The notes beneath the pieces are model-generated. The model ran no database searches and was not told where the DNA came from. It was given only the letters and a program-made list of their open reading frames with translations. This document shows positions 1 through 11,210 of a DNA stretch of 60,000 nt, in pieces. Position 1 is the stretch's first letter. Each line of letters opens with the position of its first letter. The position numbers were made by a program, and so were the translations under genes. The DNA is from Apostichopus japonicus (lineage: Eukaryota; Echinodermata; Holothuroidea; Aspidochirotida; Stichopodidae): NCBI RefSeq assembly GCF_037975245.1, contig NC_092577.1, positions 26,907,398-26,967,397 of the forward strand. The letters run 5' to 3'.

Positions 1-675
1 CAAAAATATTCTCCATAACAACCACTGTTGTGTTATCATCATAGGGCTAGTTTCCACCACCTACTGTAAACATGCTGATTGGTAGAGACCAACTGCATAG
101 TCACATGACCTGTGTACTGTCTTAAAATATCATACTTACATGTTTCCACATGTACATCTTTGTCAATGTATTCTTATGCATATTTTTTACCTAAGATGGT
201 TTGTTTTAAGTATCTGTAATTCACGATTATCACATACAACATATCCCACGGGGCTACATGTTAATTATGTGCTTATACAATATATAATAACCAAATAATG
301 TCAAACAAGATTTTAAAAAGTTCAATCTTGCAGTTGTTGTCTGCATTGAAAATATTTTTATCATTTCACTAGTCTTCCAAACATATGCAATTGACACTTA
401 TTATTTATGAATTCAACAAATTAAAGGCTTTTGTTTAATTAAATCTTCCACCAACCTTAAACTCAAATTGACAGTGTTACATTGTTATGACTATGTAATG
501 CATCAATTCCTCTTGCAAGCTTTCAATGTACCTCTTCATGAACATTCAATGTGTTATAGCACATTGCTACTACTACCATCATGGAGTTTGCCAGAGTTAT
601 TTGTTGCCACTCCTGTCCACACCAGTGGCGCACATATCTAGTCATGACTGGTCCCTTTCTCTAATAAATGCTCCT
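1..675. other. 3' flank of the SDF2-like gene
   Basis: AT-rich sequence downstream of the minus-strand SDF2-like stop codon. It should include the 3' UTR, but no canonical AATAAA was found on the minus strand here; an ATTAAA-type signal lies near 434-439. No other coding sequence was recognised. A short open frame on the plus strand at 526-834 is antisense to the last SDF2 exon. Confidence 0.5.
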
Positions 676-817
676 TCAATTGTGCTCTTCGTTTGGTTTG
701 ATGTAGATACCTTCCATAGACTTCCACTTGTTATTCCGAGAATCGGTTGCCTGTGCACACACCTCTTTCTGACCATGAATGGGTCTACCATAAACATCTC
801 CAGGAACGGCCAAAAAT
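676..817 (-). CDS. SDF2: SDF2-like last exon with stop
   Basis: Acceptor GTTATTTCAG precedes ATTTTTGGCC; stop TGA at 676-678. It encodes FLAVPGDVYGRPIHGQKEV, then KSMEGIYIKPNEEHN. The GDxYGRPI.GQ.EV and W..MEGI.IKP blocks are diagnostic of SDF2. A GTATCT sequence directly after the codons for SMEG could serve as a weak donor to another terminal exon left of the window. Confidence 0.88.
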
Positions 818-3800
818 CTGAAATAACAAAATAATTTGGTTTATTAATTTCTTAACTGTTCACTTATCATCGTGATATTCCTTACCCAATCATACTGAGA
901 TTGTTACATATTTCATCAGTTAGTCTGGCATTTCCAATGCCGAGTACAGAACTTTTATCAATATCAGGCAGAGATAGTGACAACAGGATATTGCACTACA
1001 CTATGTGTGTTTGGCTACTGTTTATTCTATTGCAATTACTTTCTACATAACTCTTAATGTCTTACGCATAGACTTGGAGAAGATCCATGTGAATGATTTT
1101 GCAGGGTTCAGTTTGGCGGTGGACTTAAATAATTGATTTAATTACTTGGGTTATGATGGCACTTGCAGATTATTAACTCTACCGCTCTACCAAGTATAAT
1201 CAAGATACTGCAGTATACTGTATCAAACACGCAGGTCAATTCCCATTGTAAAATAACAACATCCTACCTGAACAGACAATCATCTATGAACAATCAATAT
1301 CAAACTGTACATTATCAATGGAGTCCTTCCATGTCTACAGAAAGGATGACTCTAATACCAATTGCATGGCAGATGATAAGCAGATCAAAGGGTTTCGGGC
1401 TATATTATTCTATTTTACTACAGAGGTTATCCGCAACAACCATTTTTCTTTTGAAATATTTTTATATATGTTTTTATGCCTGAATATTACTGAAGAATTC
1501 TAAAGGATATTTCCCGATCTGTCATTTTTCTTGTTCCTACAGCAATACAGTGGAATCTGCTTATTCTGTTTAGATATTTTGCAACAATTACAGCTTACAG
1601 ATATTAGGGAGAGTTTCAAATGACCCCCAAAACCACCTTAAACATCACCTATATCAGACACCTGTAACCAACTACAGCTCTAAGATTAGAAAACTGAAGG
1701 GAAGAAAGTACAGAGGACAACTCACTTCTCAGAGACAACATGTTTTAACCTGATAGCATCATTCCGCCTCCACTGCTGAGTTGAACAAACAACTACCCAG
1801 TTATCTCCTGAAAGAAACAAAGAAATGATTGCATGTACAACTGTGATAATACCAATGATGAAGTAGTCAAATATTTCACTATCAGGAGAAAGTATCATGG
1901 TATGTTGAATCTTTCCAACTTCAAGATTAACATGTTACTCATCACACCATACTTAATTCTGGCAAAATAAAATACAGAAGAGTTCTCATTTATTCATGTA
2001 AATCAATTGCATACACAACAAGCCTGAGAATGAATTGTGTTTGCACTGACATACTTCTTTGTAACTTGAAGGTCTAAGAATACGACTTCATCCTTTATAC
2101 AGTAGCATGGCGACTGCATTGATATTCTACAGTATAGCATTCCTAATATATGTGACACTGCAAAACAAGTTGCTCTGTATTCTGTGCTGCAAAAATGTAA
2201 AACTGTTAAATTGAAAAGATATTTTGGTTGAAAATGTTCATCTTACCTGCATCCCCTTCACCATCCTCTCCAAAGCAACTGACTTCCTGGTTATGAGATA
2301 GAGGAGACTGAAAATCATGGCTGTGCAGATTCCTTCGAGTGGCAACATGCAGTAACCTTATGGTAGATCCACATTCAACTGGAGTTCTGTAAGTAAACAA
2401 ATTCACAGCCAGTTCACAGACATGGTCTACTCAGGGATTAATCACAAACAAAATTTAAACAAAAAACATGTTGGTCATAAAGCAAGTTGGTTATCCAAAC
2501 AGGGTTTGTCAAGAAGAGTTTCTTCCTTAGTTACAGTTTGTATGTAAAAAATAAACTGTTTGTTGTATGCCACAACTTGGACTTGTTACCGTTTGCATGT
2601 ACAACTGTTTGTTGTATGCCTTAATTCGGGTGCAAAGAAGTTCCAAACCTATGATGCATGTGTGCTCTTCTTGAACATGCTGGCTTTTGTAGCTCCATCT
2701 GGACGGCTCCTTGTAGTGCTTGTATAGGTCTGTAGTACATAGATTACATAGTACGTAGATAGATAGTACATAGATAATGTAGGCTAGAATGGGCATACAC
2801 CACTATATACTGACTTTCACCTGGTAAAATAGCTGAAGCTGTGATGCCCACACACAAAGGTTGTTAATGTCACTTGACTTATCAAAACATTCTTGACTAA
2901 GCATTGAGTCTAAGATCATTTCATTTGAACAAGTACATATTTACACATAGTAGGCAATAATAACAGAGATATATATCTTTTAATGAACTCACCCTCTTTG
3001 ACATTGTGTATCTGTTTTTCCTTTAACCTGCCAGTAGCTATTTTGATCTGTTGTGTCACCAACTGCAGTTACAGACTGATAAAGAAAGGAGAAGAATCAC
3101 ATAACTACAATCAAAACTGTTTACAGTCATCTGAAGCATTTGAATTTGAAGTCCTAAGAACCATTTAATCAGGAACCCAAATCCTAACTTACATCACTTG
3201 TTTCTTAATCGTTATTGAACCCGTATGTGATTTTTTAAACAGAAAAATGCTGCTTCCTGTCACAAAGGCAAATAAAATCTGAAGTATCAACAAGACCAAT
3301 TGGCCAATCAAACTCTTAGTTCTGCTCTTAAACTTGTGAAAGCAATGCAGAGCATTATCAAAGGTTTCCTATTAAATACAGGTCCAGATTTCACATTAAT
3401 AATACAGGAACCATGTACAAAACAAGATTAGGTGAAGTGCCATTTACTACATACCAAATATCTGATCTTATTTAGGCTAGCAGTGGATCACTATTGAATT
3501 GATAGCTGAGAACACTCTGATTAATATGGCATACTCTGCAGTGGCCATTGAAAACCAAATGACAACCCTCTGAAGTTTGTACACTTATCATTCTGAGGTG
3601 TTTTGCAGTTATTTTGTGAGATATCCACATAAAACTTCCTATACGGCTGCCAAAAGTTCTTACGTTATACATCTATTAAACAGGTTACTGTCAATTATTG
3701 TAAAGAGTTTTCGCATCAACCAGTACTACAGCTTACCTGTTGCCCACTTCCTGAGCCATATTTTATATCATGTGAATGCAGCCTAACGCCATGTCTTGTG

Positions 3801-3852
3801 TTCATTAATTTGATGACAGAACCACATGTGACAAACTCGTAGTCAAAGGCAC
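676..3852 (-). CDS. SDF2: SDF2/SDF2L1-like MIR-domain ER protein (5 exons, first exon missing)
   Basis: Stromal cell-derived factor 2 family. These are small soluble ER-lumen proteins made of three MIR repeats that work with the ERdj3/BiP chaperone system and resemble the MIR domain of protein O-mannosyltransferases. Exons in transcript order are 3737-3852, 2993-3075, 2247-2386, 1726-1807 and 676-817. Joined, they give 186 residues plus stop with every phase matching. Family blocks are clear: FVTCGSVIKLMNTRHGVRLH, HSHDIKYGSGSGQQ, NSYWQVKGK, CGSTIRLLHVATRRNLHSHD, SPLSHNQEVSCFGEDGEGD, DAIRLKHV, GDVYGRPIHGQKEV and KSMEGIYIKPN. Human SDF2 is about 211 residues, so what is missing is about the signal peptide, encoded by an unseen exon above 3852. 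The frame ends ...KPNEEHN, without an obvious KDEL/HDEL-type retrieval signal. SDF2 versus SDF2L1 cannot be decided here. Confidence 0.9.
818..1725 (-). other. SDF2: SDF2-like intron 5
   Basis: A 908-bp intron with no coding match, tandem array or transposon end that I could see. The other SDF2 introns (1808-2246, 2387-2992, 3076-3736) also look plain. Confidence 0.7.
1726..1807 (-). CDS. SDF2: SDF2-like exon 5: third MIR repeat, first half
   Basis: Acceptor TTTCTTTCAG precedes GAGATAACTGG and donor GAGAA|GTGAGT follows. It encodes GDNWVVVCSTQQWRRNDAIR and LKHVVSEK, matching the family W..DD.VR..H pattern. Phases at both ends fit the neighbouring exons. Confidence 0.9.
2247..2386 (-). CDS. 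SDF2: SDF2-like exon 4: second MIR repeat
   Basis: Acceptor TTTACTTACAG precedes AACTCCAG and donor GATGCAG|GTAAGA follows. It encodes TPVECGSTIRLLHVATRRNL and HSHDFQSPLSHNQEVSCFGE followed by DGEGDA, the most conserved stretch of the SDF2 family (RNLHSH...SPLS.NQEVS.FGE.GEGD). Confidence 0.92.
2993..3075 (-). CDS. SDF2: SDF2-like exon 3
   Basis: Acceptor TTTCTTTATCAG precedes TCTGTAACTGCAG and donor AGAGG|GTGAGT follows. It encodes SVTAVGDTTDQNSYWQVKGK and then TDTQCQRG, matching the SVTGV...NSYW block of the family. A second AG inside the exon (3063-3064) would lose SVTA and break the phase, so the upstream acceptor was chosen. Confidence 0.9.
3737..3852 (-). CDS. SDF2: SDF2-like exon 2: first MIR repeat
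   Basis: Acceptor TTTTCACAG precedes GTGCCTTTGAC and donor CAACAG|GTAAGC follows. It encodes AFDYEFVTCGSVIKLMNTRH and then GVRLHSHDIKYGSGSGQQ, the start of the first MIR repeat. The exon begins with two bases of a split codon, so an upstream exon must end in phase 1; that exon should carry the start codon and signal peptide. Confidence 0.9.
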
Positions 3853-4440
3853 CTGTGAAAAGTAGGAAGAGTGATTTCTTGATTACTGATATCGTGCAAA
3901 GATTACTAGAAACAGAAATAACATTTCTGAGACATGACCAGTTGGCAGCTACACATGTGTATAAACGAGCTGTAAGTTTGTGGAACATAGAAGGGGAGGG
4001 AAATTCCATGACTGCTGACAAGACCAATGTTTAGTTTAAATTTTGCAAGATTGGACATAAACATCACAGCTCTCTTCCACCACTTTCTATTGAAATGTCA
4101 TGATACACTTTTTGACTGACCAGTTGACACAATTTTATTGGCTCTGGGAGCAAAATATATTTTGGTATGTTGTCGACCATTACCATCTACTGCTATCAAT
4201 CCAAGTAATATTTCTACAATGGTTTTAATCTTTGAGTAATGACCATTTGAACAGCTGAGGAACATCAAATAAGTGACTGGCCTATATAGACTGATACAAC
4301 AGACCATTAGGTCAGTTCTTCAGGAGCAACACAAAATCAAAGGAAAAAATAATACTTTCACAAATGTGTTGAATTGAGTTCAATGTTGTCTGAAGTTGAA
4401 AGGTATAGTTATTAGAATTTATAATACAATGGGTTGACAA
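3853..4440. other. Sequence upstream of the first recognised SDF2 exon
   Basis: Probably intron 1 of the SDF2-like gene. A leader-peptide exon ending in phase 1 was sought on the minus strand here and out to about 6.4 kb. None was convincing. Confidence 0.4.
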
Positions 4441-4449
4441 TTTGGCTGC

Positions 4450-4998
4450 ACTGAAGCTTTCTGGTTACTTCGCTCAACCAGCATGGTCGTTTCGCCCAAC
4501 CGGCATGGTCATTTTGCCCAACCTTGTTGGTCGTTTCGACAGCTATTGTTCTGCTTGATGACTTTGGTCAAGCATTTATCAATCCATCAGGCGTTAATCA
4601 AGGGTATTGTTCACAGCAGTTAGGTGTTAATCTAGTTCTAGTACATAGTGTTAATCTAATGTTATACAAACAAAGGGGAATCAGTATCCATGAAAACCTA
4701 TCAAACCTAACCCCTAAAACACTGATCCATCCTACCGACTGTAACCACGACTTTAAGTTTCCTTGATATTATATTGGGTTGGTATCCCGTACCAATTCTC
4801 AAACATTTCCTTATTAAATTGACCAAACCCATAGAAGTATCCCGTCCGTTATATTGAAGTATAATATTTAATCAATGTTGGTCAAAATAACCAGCAAGTT
4901 TGGGCGAAATGACCAACAAGGTTGGGCGAAATGGTAAGGTTGGTCAAAAAGGCAGTTGGGCGAATGGTTGTTGGGCGAAGGGACCAGCTTCCGTACTG
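4450..4998. mobile_element. Foldback/MITE-like element with TTGGGCGAAATGACC-type arms
   Basis: The left arm (about 4453-4540) has three degenerate units of the form CGTTTCGCCCAACCGGCATGG. The right arm (about 4895-4998) carries the same motif inverted, as TTGGGCGAAATGACCAACAA units ending in GGGACCAGCTTCCGT; the left arm starts GAAGCTTTCTGGTTACTTCG. About 350 bp between the arms is ordinary AT-rich sequence with no transposase. Long inverted arms made of short tandem repeats are what foldback-type non-autonomous elements look like. No target duplication was resolved. Confidence 0.65.
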
Positions 4999-7330
4999 AG
5001 ATGACAACGTCATGTTCAATTGCATGTTTTAAGTGTGAAGATCTTAAATGGAAACCGGAATAGCTGTAGAAACATTACCAGTACTCTACTACAGTACTAG
5101 TCCTACATCTATGCGTATTCTTTTTCCCATTTCCTTGGACTATAGCATTTCAAGATGAAAATTCTGCGCAGTCATCCTTTAACAAAAAATTTTTAGTTCA
5201 TATACCTGGCCAACATTTTAAAATACTGCATCGTGTTCTCTTATAAAGTGGTAGACCGTGCTTTTTACGTGACCCGTCATACGGGATACAAAACGTCACG
5301 GCCAAACGGCACTACCAAACCATCCCATTCTTACAAACGAACCTCAGGTCAAGCGAGCCAAAAAAAGTACATACGCTCACCGACCTGCAGAGACAAAACG
5401 CCCAACCCCCCACTGAAAGGGATAACCATTGCCCCATTGTGAAGTAAGTGGGCCGAACCGGTTTAAACTGGTAACCAGCAACAATGCGTAGACTCTAGTT
5501 GGTCTAGTGCACTCACATGTGCAACTTTATGTACAGGCTACACTACAGTTTACAGAACTAGTTCGGTCTACATAAATATCTTGTTAAATCAAAATTAATA
5601 TACCAAAAGTGCCAAACCTTGTGAAATTGAAAGCTGAGGTAGGAGGAAACAAGCGAATGTTAAAGAAACTGATAATCTACACCACAACTGGCATCGATCG
5701 CCGACACTTCTTTCTGCCATCGTACACTTTCAGCCGACCTATACACTACCAGTACGTACACTAATGCTTCGCCGATCTGCAGATCAGAATATGGATAGAT
5801 GATTGATGTTAGTTGCGCAATTGTATCCGAACACAATAAAATTATGTGAGACATCAAATGCATTCAAATACATATTAGCGCACAAAATAAATAGTTTGAT
5901 ATTATTTATATGAATTTGAAATTTTTATCAAATATTTGCACTACTATTTTTGACAAATTTAGTTCAATCTAATATTTCTCAACATTTTCTTTCAAAGTTG
6001 TGGGGGCAGCCATTTCGTAATTGATAATGACTAGGAAGACCTGAGTGCCTACACGTTGCATTACACGCCTGTCAGTATTTCCGCATCGTTATGATTTGGA
6101 GGTGTGTTCGTTGCTAGCCAATCGATGTTCAGAACAATTTCAGCTGTATCGTGTTCGCTACACAGTGTTTGCTATCGCTACTGGCTTCTACAGACAGAAA
6201 GAAATTCAGATGATTTAACTGGTTAACTGTCCAATGTATTTCAAAGCCCGGTGACGCAAAGAGGTGAATCTCCCGGAATCTGCAACATATTTGGAAATAT
6301 ATTGTTCTCTGGGCCGCCTTACGTCAGAAAGTTTTCAAGGCCGCCTTAAAGATCTCCCTTTTTTGGGCTCCATTTATAGGCTCTGTGATTACGTAATCGA
6401 CCTGCCACGGTCGCAAATCGACCTCAGGCTTTACATTTAGCCTACATCGCTTCTTAACACCATTAGGCTCTTTGTAAACATTGTGTGGATTATGTTCAGG
6501 TCTACAGTGTAGTTGATCATACAGCGTTCACACAAAGACCCTCATACAAGAAAAAATATGTGGCAGGCATTGCAGACTTATTGGTAAATAGAGATCATTT
6601 TACGACCAAGGCAGGTCGATTACGTAATCTAAAGAAACTTTTCCATGATAGCGTGCTATAGTTGGGGTCTTTACAGCAAAACTATCTCTGGGATGGATTT
6701 ACAAGTCCATTAGTCTACATTTCCCAAATTTGCGTAATATAGGGCTATAAAAATCATCTTAAGGCTATACATCATCTTCGCCACCTGCTTGTGTAAACAT
6801 ATTTCGAATCGAATATACGTTTAAAGAACGGTAACCGCTAACAAATGAGACACAGCTAATTGCACACTGTAGCAAGTTTATGACATAGCAAAAGAGGCGT
6901 AGAATTAACGTCGACGGGGAAGGCCTGCCATCAACAAGTTTGGAAGCAGACCAACAAAAAGATGCAGGAATATATGTCAAACATTTCACAAATGTGGAGT
7001 AGTTCCTTTTTCTAGCATTAGGTTTTTGCTTCAAAATTGCTGCGAGGTAGAGAACAATAAAAATCTCCAAACGATACAGCTCGCCTCCTGAATCCCTATT
7101 TAGGGACATTAAATACATTAAGTGAAAATGAATTTCCTTCTGAAATGTATTTGTTGCTTTAAAATCGCTTATTAGGTCAAAACCCTATATCTCTGAAAGT
7201 GCTTCAGCTGAAGCCCCCATGACTTCTAAATCCATACTAGAGACAGTTTACTCCTCATTCTGACGTACATAACTATGTGTTCAGTTCGGCTATTATTTAA
7301 GGACGTAATTACCCACACTACATATGATAC
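4999..7330. other. Intergenic sequence, no recognised gene
   Basis: Mostly AT-rich. A locally GC-richer patch lies at about 5265-5460 (CGTGACCCGTCATACGGGAT and following), without a recognisable family. ATGGCTGCC on the minus strand near 6013 opens a frame of only 14 codons and is not a signal peptide. This stretch may contain the SDF2 promoter and first exon, but I cannot place them. Confidence 0.4.
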
Positions 7331-7333
7331 CGT

Positions 7334-7390
7334 CCAGGGACGTACTCGGGGGAGCACGGGTAGCGACTGCCCCCCCCCCTTCAGTGTTGA
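7334..7390. mobile_element. Possible hAT-like left end
   Basis: CAGGGACGTACTCGGGGG followed by a C-run resembles the CAG...GGGG termini of the other hAT-like elements in this window. No matching right end (TACGTCCCTG) was seen nearby, so it may be a solo fragment. Confidence 0.25.
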
Positions 7391-7639
7391 AAAAAATGTT
7401 AAAAACTGTTGTATTTTTTAGCATGGTATTTTGTCAGTGCTCTTTTGATCTTGAATACTCGTCAGCTCCGTTAACTCGATTATAATCGTAGTAACATTCA
7501 GGCCTACTGATGCAGCTACTTACTTAATTTGGCAGATGCAATTAGCTAAATTTAGCCTATAGCATATTACAAGCCTACAGTTGGCTACTGCGTAATAACA
7601 TACATATTGCCTTTTCGCGGGCCATCAGTCTCAAATCGT

Positions 7640-8165
7640 GGGGAATCGACTTATACCGATTTAAATCTACATATACCAGTTTCCTTCGACTAATACCAGT
7701 TTCCAGCAGCTTAAATTGGCTTCTACCGATTTAAATCGACATATACCAGTTTAATTCTACATATCATCGATTTAAATCGACATATACCAGTTTAATTCGC
7801 GAATTATTGATTTAAATCGACATATACCAATTTATATCTATGATAAGTAAAATAAATCGGTATATGTCAATTTAAATCCACGTATACCAGTTTAAATCGA
7901 TGATATGTCGAATTAAATCGGTATATGTCAATTTAAATCGACATTTACCGATTTAAATCGACATATACCAATTTAAATAGTTGATATGTAAAATAAATCG
8001 GTATATGTCAATTTAAATCGATATCTACCAGTTTAAATCGATGATATGTCGAATTAAATCGGTAGAAGTAAATTTCGTTGTACTTATACCAGTTTCTACC
8101 AACTCAAATTGACATATACCTATTTAAATCGACATATCATCGATTTAGCTCATTAACATATATTC
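7640..8165. repeat. Mixed-orientation array of a TTTAAATCGACATATACC motif
   Basis: Over 500 bp, about twenty degenerate copies of TTTAAATCGACATATACCAG alternate with inverted copies (GGTATATGTCAATTTAAATC). Linkers such as CGATGATATGTCGAATTAAA mean adjacent copies can pair. Because TTTAAA is itself palindromic, the array is a patchwork of direct and inverted units at spacings of roughly 20-40 bp. No coding potential. The segment from 8166 to 8541 is plain intergenic sequence. Confidence 0.85.
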
Positions 8166-9071
8166 CAAATCCCGATTTCGGTGATGATTGACATGTGGAG
8201 ATATATAGTGTGTTCCTACAGCCCATCTTCCCTTCAGCATCTCAGCCATACTACAATAGCCCCCTCAATTTCAAACCATCTGTGATACTCGGTACGAATT
8301 GCTTACAGAACACACACTGTAACGAACTCGGTGAGTAATTAACTTTTCACGTACGGACACACTACGCACAAGTGGTGAATTGAATAGGTACACAAACCTC
8401 AACGCATAACAATATGGCGCCCAAGGGAAACAACAGTGGCTTGGAAAAGGAGAGGGGACTTGCTAGGGAATGGCGGAAGAAAGGGAAAACAAATAAAGAA
8501 ACTGACTTTACTACATCTATACATATATATGTAGCCTATATCAGGGCCGTCTTAACGCATGGGCCCACTGGGCCCTGGCTCAGGGCCCCGCGATGTCAGG
8601 GGCCCCGCAATCGAAGTAACCCCATGTCTTAATTTGGGAGGAAAACTGATTGAATAGGCCATTATGCCTGGTTAAATTCGATACTTGACAACTTGTGACG
8701 AGAGTTGGTGAAACACTTGAGAGTTTGACATTAAATATTCGAATCTGAGTTGGCAACCCTGGAATATACAATGCCCCGAAGGCTTACAACACCAGACAAC
8801 TCGGGTCCGCGGTCCGAGCACCAGTCATTTTTTTCAGTGCAATTCTCACCCAGGAGAATATATCCGTTAAGTTGATATTCATTTTCCATCACTTAACATC
8901 GATTACCGTCATACTGTATATGGTCAAAAATAAATGAGCCTTTCGGCACATCAATGATCAGGTGGAATTGATCGTAAATCTTATCTACTGTAATTACTTT
9001 GTGAGCTCTTTATAGGCATGTCCATGATGTCCTAGTAGTAGAAGTGAACTGCTCCTATGCTATGCGCGATG

Positions 9072-10625
9072 CAGTGGCGTAGCCAGCGGGGGGGCAGGGG
9101 GCGGGAGCCCCCCCAGTTGAAATGCTCGCCCCCCCACTTGCCCCCCCCAAATGGAATTATTGACTGAGAAAAAAAAAACTTGAATGCACACTAAATATGT
9201 TGCTGGGCCTATGTGCATATTACCATGGTTTTTATGCAATTTTTATTCTTTACCTTTTACCTAATTCTCTATCTGCGAAATTGGGTGGCCAAAAAAAAAT
9301 CACTTCCATGGGAACATTGCCTTGAAAAAGAATTTGACCCAAGCAGCAGCGCATAAAACGCCACTGTCTCTGTATTGTCAAATGTGGAAACGGGTTGGCA
9401 ATTTAATTAAACGGTCTCCGCGGCACTCACAAGCGGAGGCTATGTTCAGTTTATGTTCACATGGTTATCCCTGATCCCTGGATTGTGTTCCGAAATGATT
9501 CAAACGTGAGTGACGTGTATGGCAGAATGTATATACGTTTGTGTTTCCGTATTGAGCTCATAGGCCCGGTAAGGTGACCAGACGTCCCCGATTTTCGGGG
9601 ACAGTCCCCGATTACAGTGTGCTGTCCCCGATGAACAAGTGTCCCCGAAAATGTCCCCGATTCGTCAAAATGTTCAGGAATTTCGAAAATGTCCCACATT
9701 ATTAGTAAAATAGTTGTAAAAACAAAATTTAGTCAAGTGTGCAGTCGCAGAACGGAACTTATAACCAGTATTTCAGGTGGGCCAGTGTAAAGTGGAAACA
9801 CTGTTAAAAATATGCTAGATCGATCTAGCCTAGCACTCTTTCGACCGCATAAATGGCAACTACGGCGACACAACGACACTTATACTGTGAGCATGAGCAA
9901 ATCACAAGCTCTCAAAGAACCACGTAAAGTAAGTGGATTTCATTTAAGAAAAGCTACATTTTTGAAAATAAAATTGATTTAAAAAGTGCTTCAAAGTATC
10001 ACCATTTTACATCTAAGCACCTTAGGCACTTGAAAATTTTCCAAAGGGGGAGGGGGACATCCCCTTCCCTTAAACCCCTCCCCCATATCAGTCACGCAAT
10101 AAATGTCCCCGATTTCAGTCACGAAAATATGGTCACCTTATCATAGGGCGCGAAATTCGTCGATAAGTTCGCAGACAGTCATCAGAATAGGCGAATTAAC
10201 CTTCGATAGACTGTTTGAGTGAGCCCTAGACAGTGCAAAAGAAGGGCCCGAAGGGGGAATGATAACATCTTTTGTTGATTGGGGGAGGGGTGGTTACACT
10301 CCCAGGCAAGTCAGATATCATGCTGATCATCTTTGAATACTGACAGAAAGAGTATAGTCTATTCAGATTTTTAAAGAGAATTATCGATGACTTTTTCAGT
10401 GATCTGTTTTATCGTTAATAATACCTATGTGGAAATAACATAAAACGTCAGCTAACTAGAGTGACCATCTGTACCCTACATTGCTGACACAATGCCCGAT
10501 TTGCCACAGTTTGTCATGCAAACTGTTTGGTATGTCTTTTGTACTAGCTTAGTCTGCCCCACCAATCAGACCCTTCGCCCCCCCCCCCTTTGCCCCCCAG
10601 ATGGAAAAGTCTGGCTACGCCACTG
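9072..10625. mobile_element. Nested hAT-like element (CAGTGGCGTAGCCAG ends)
   Basis: Starts CAGTGGCGTAGCCAG at 9072 and ends CTGGCTACGCCACTG at 10625, a perfect 15-bp inverted repeat. It is flanked on both sides by the identical 8-bp duplication GCGCGATG (9064-9071 and 10626-10633). Subterminal G-runs and C-runs are prominent. No transposase frame, so it is non-autonomous. It lies inside the 8542-11210 element and contains a third element. Confidence 0.85.
9570..10140. mobile_element. Innermost nested element (TAAGGTGACCA ends)
   Basis: Inverted termini TAAGGTGACCAGACGTCCCC (9570) and ATATGGTCACCTTA (ending 10140) bracket 571 bp. Both ends are rich in GTCCCCGAT repeats. Flanks TCATAGGCC on the left and TCATAGGGC on the right look like an imperfect 8-9-bp duplication, with three extra bases (CGG) on the left. 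It contains a patch (10035-10085) similar to sequence inside the elements at 16710-17073 and near 19780-19815. Confidence 0.6.
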
Positions 10626-11210
10626 GCGCGATGTCTAGACAACCCTTTACGTCCCAATGTATGAGTGTGTCATACATTGGGAAACATGGCTTATTTGAAA
10701 GAGAACAGTCATGGCTTTCAATTTAAAATAGTTTTTAGGGGGGTTTGGGGGAGAAATTGTTAATTATTTTTCTCGAAACTTTTGTTTACATTTCATTTGA
10801 CCTCATTTGACCCCGATTTTGACCCCAGGTCAAAAAAATCTCTAACTCCCACAAAAAAAAAAAAAAAAAAAAAAATTTGCTTTCTAAGACCTCCTAATAT
10901 GTACTGATTCTGTACAGAGACCATTTAGTTTCGGATTAGGGAGTTATTGCTAAAATAAATAACAGAAACCCTGTTTTCTCAAAAATTTGTGTCATTTTTG
11001 GTCCAAGACTTTGAAAAAAAAATTCTCAAGACTCTCCCCCCGGATACCATATCCAATTATATATCATTCGATTGGTAAATACATGCATGTCTATGCTTGA
11101 GCGATTGTCAAGGATGTCAATTTTTCACGCAACTTTTTTCGAACTCACTTGATTGAGGGGCCCGCTCCATTGCCGTGCCCAGGGCCCGGTGATCTCTTAA
11201 GACGGCCCTG

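Larger units (their letters stand above)
8542..11210. mobile_element. Outer hAT-like non-autonomous element (CAGGGCCGTCTTAA ends)
   Basis: Terminal inverted repeats begin CAGGGCCGTCTTAA at 8542 and end TTAAGACGGCCCTG at 11210, a perfect 14-bp match. They are flanked by 8-bp duplications GCCTATAT (8534-8541) and GCCTTTAT (11211-11218), differing by one base. CAG...CTG ends with 8-bp duplications are typical of the hAT superfamily. No transposase frame is present. Its length is inflated by a second element inserted at 9072-10625. A near-perfect 12-bp hairpin (CCCAATGTATGA / TCATACATTGGG) lies at 10653-10681 and an A-run of about 24 bases at 10852-10875. Confidence 0.75.

Noticed and set aside
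3062-3075. A separate SVTA micro-exon between SDF2 exons
   Set aside because: Moving the acceptor 13 bases upstream (ATCAG|TCTGTAACT) places SVTA in exon 3 and restores phase, so no micro-exon is needed.
6000-6060. SDF2 first exon at ATGGCTGCC (minus strand, near 6013)
   Set aside because: The frame stops after 14 codons, is not hydrophobic, and has no donor in the required phase.
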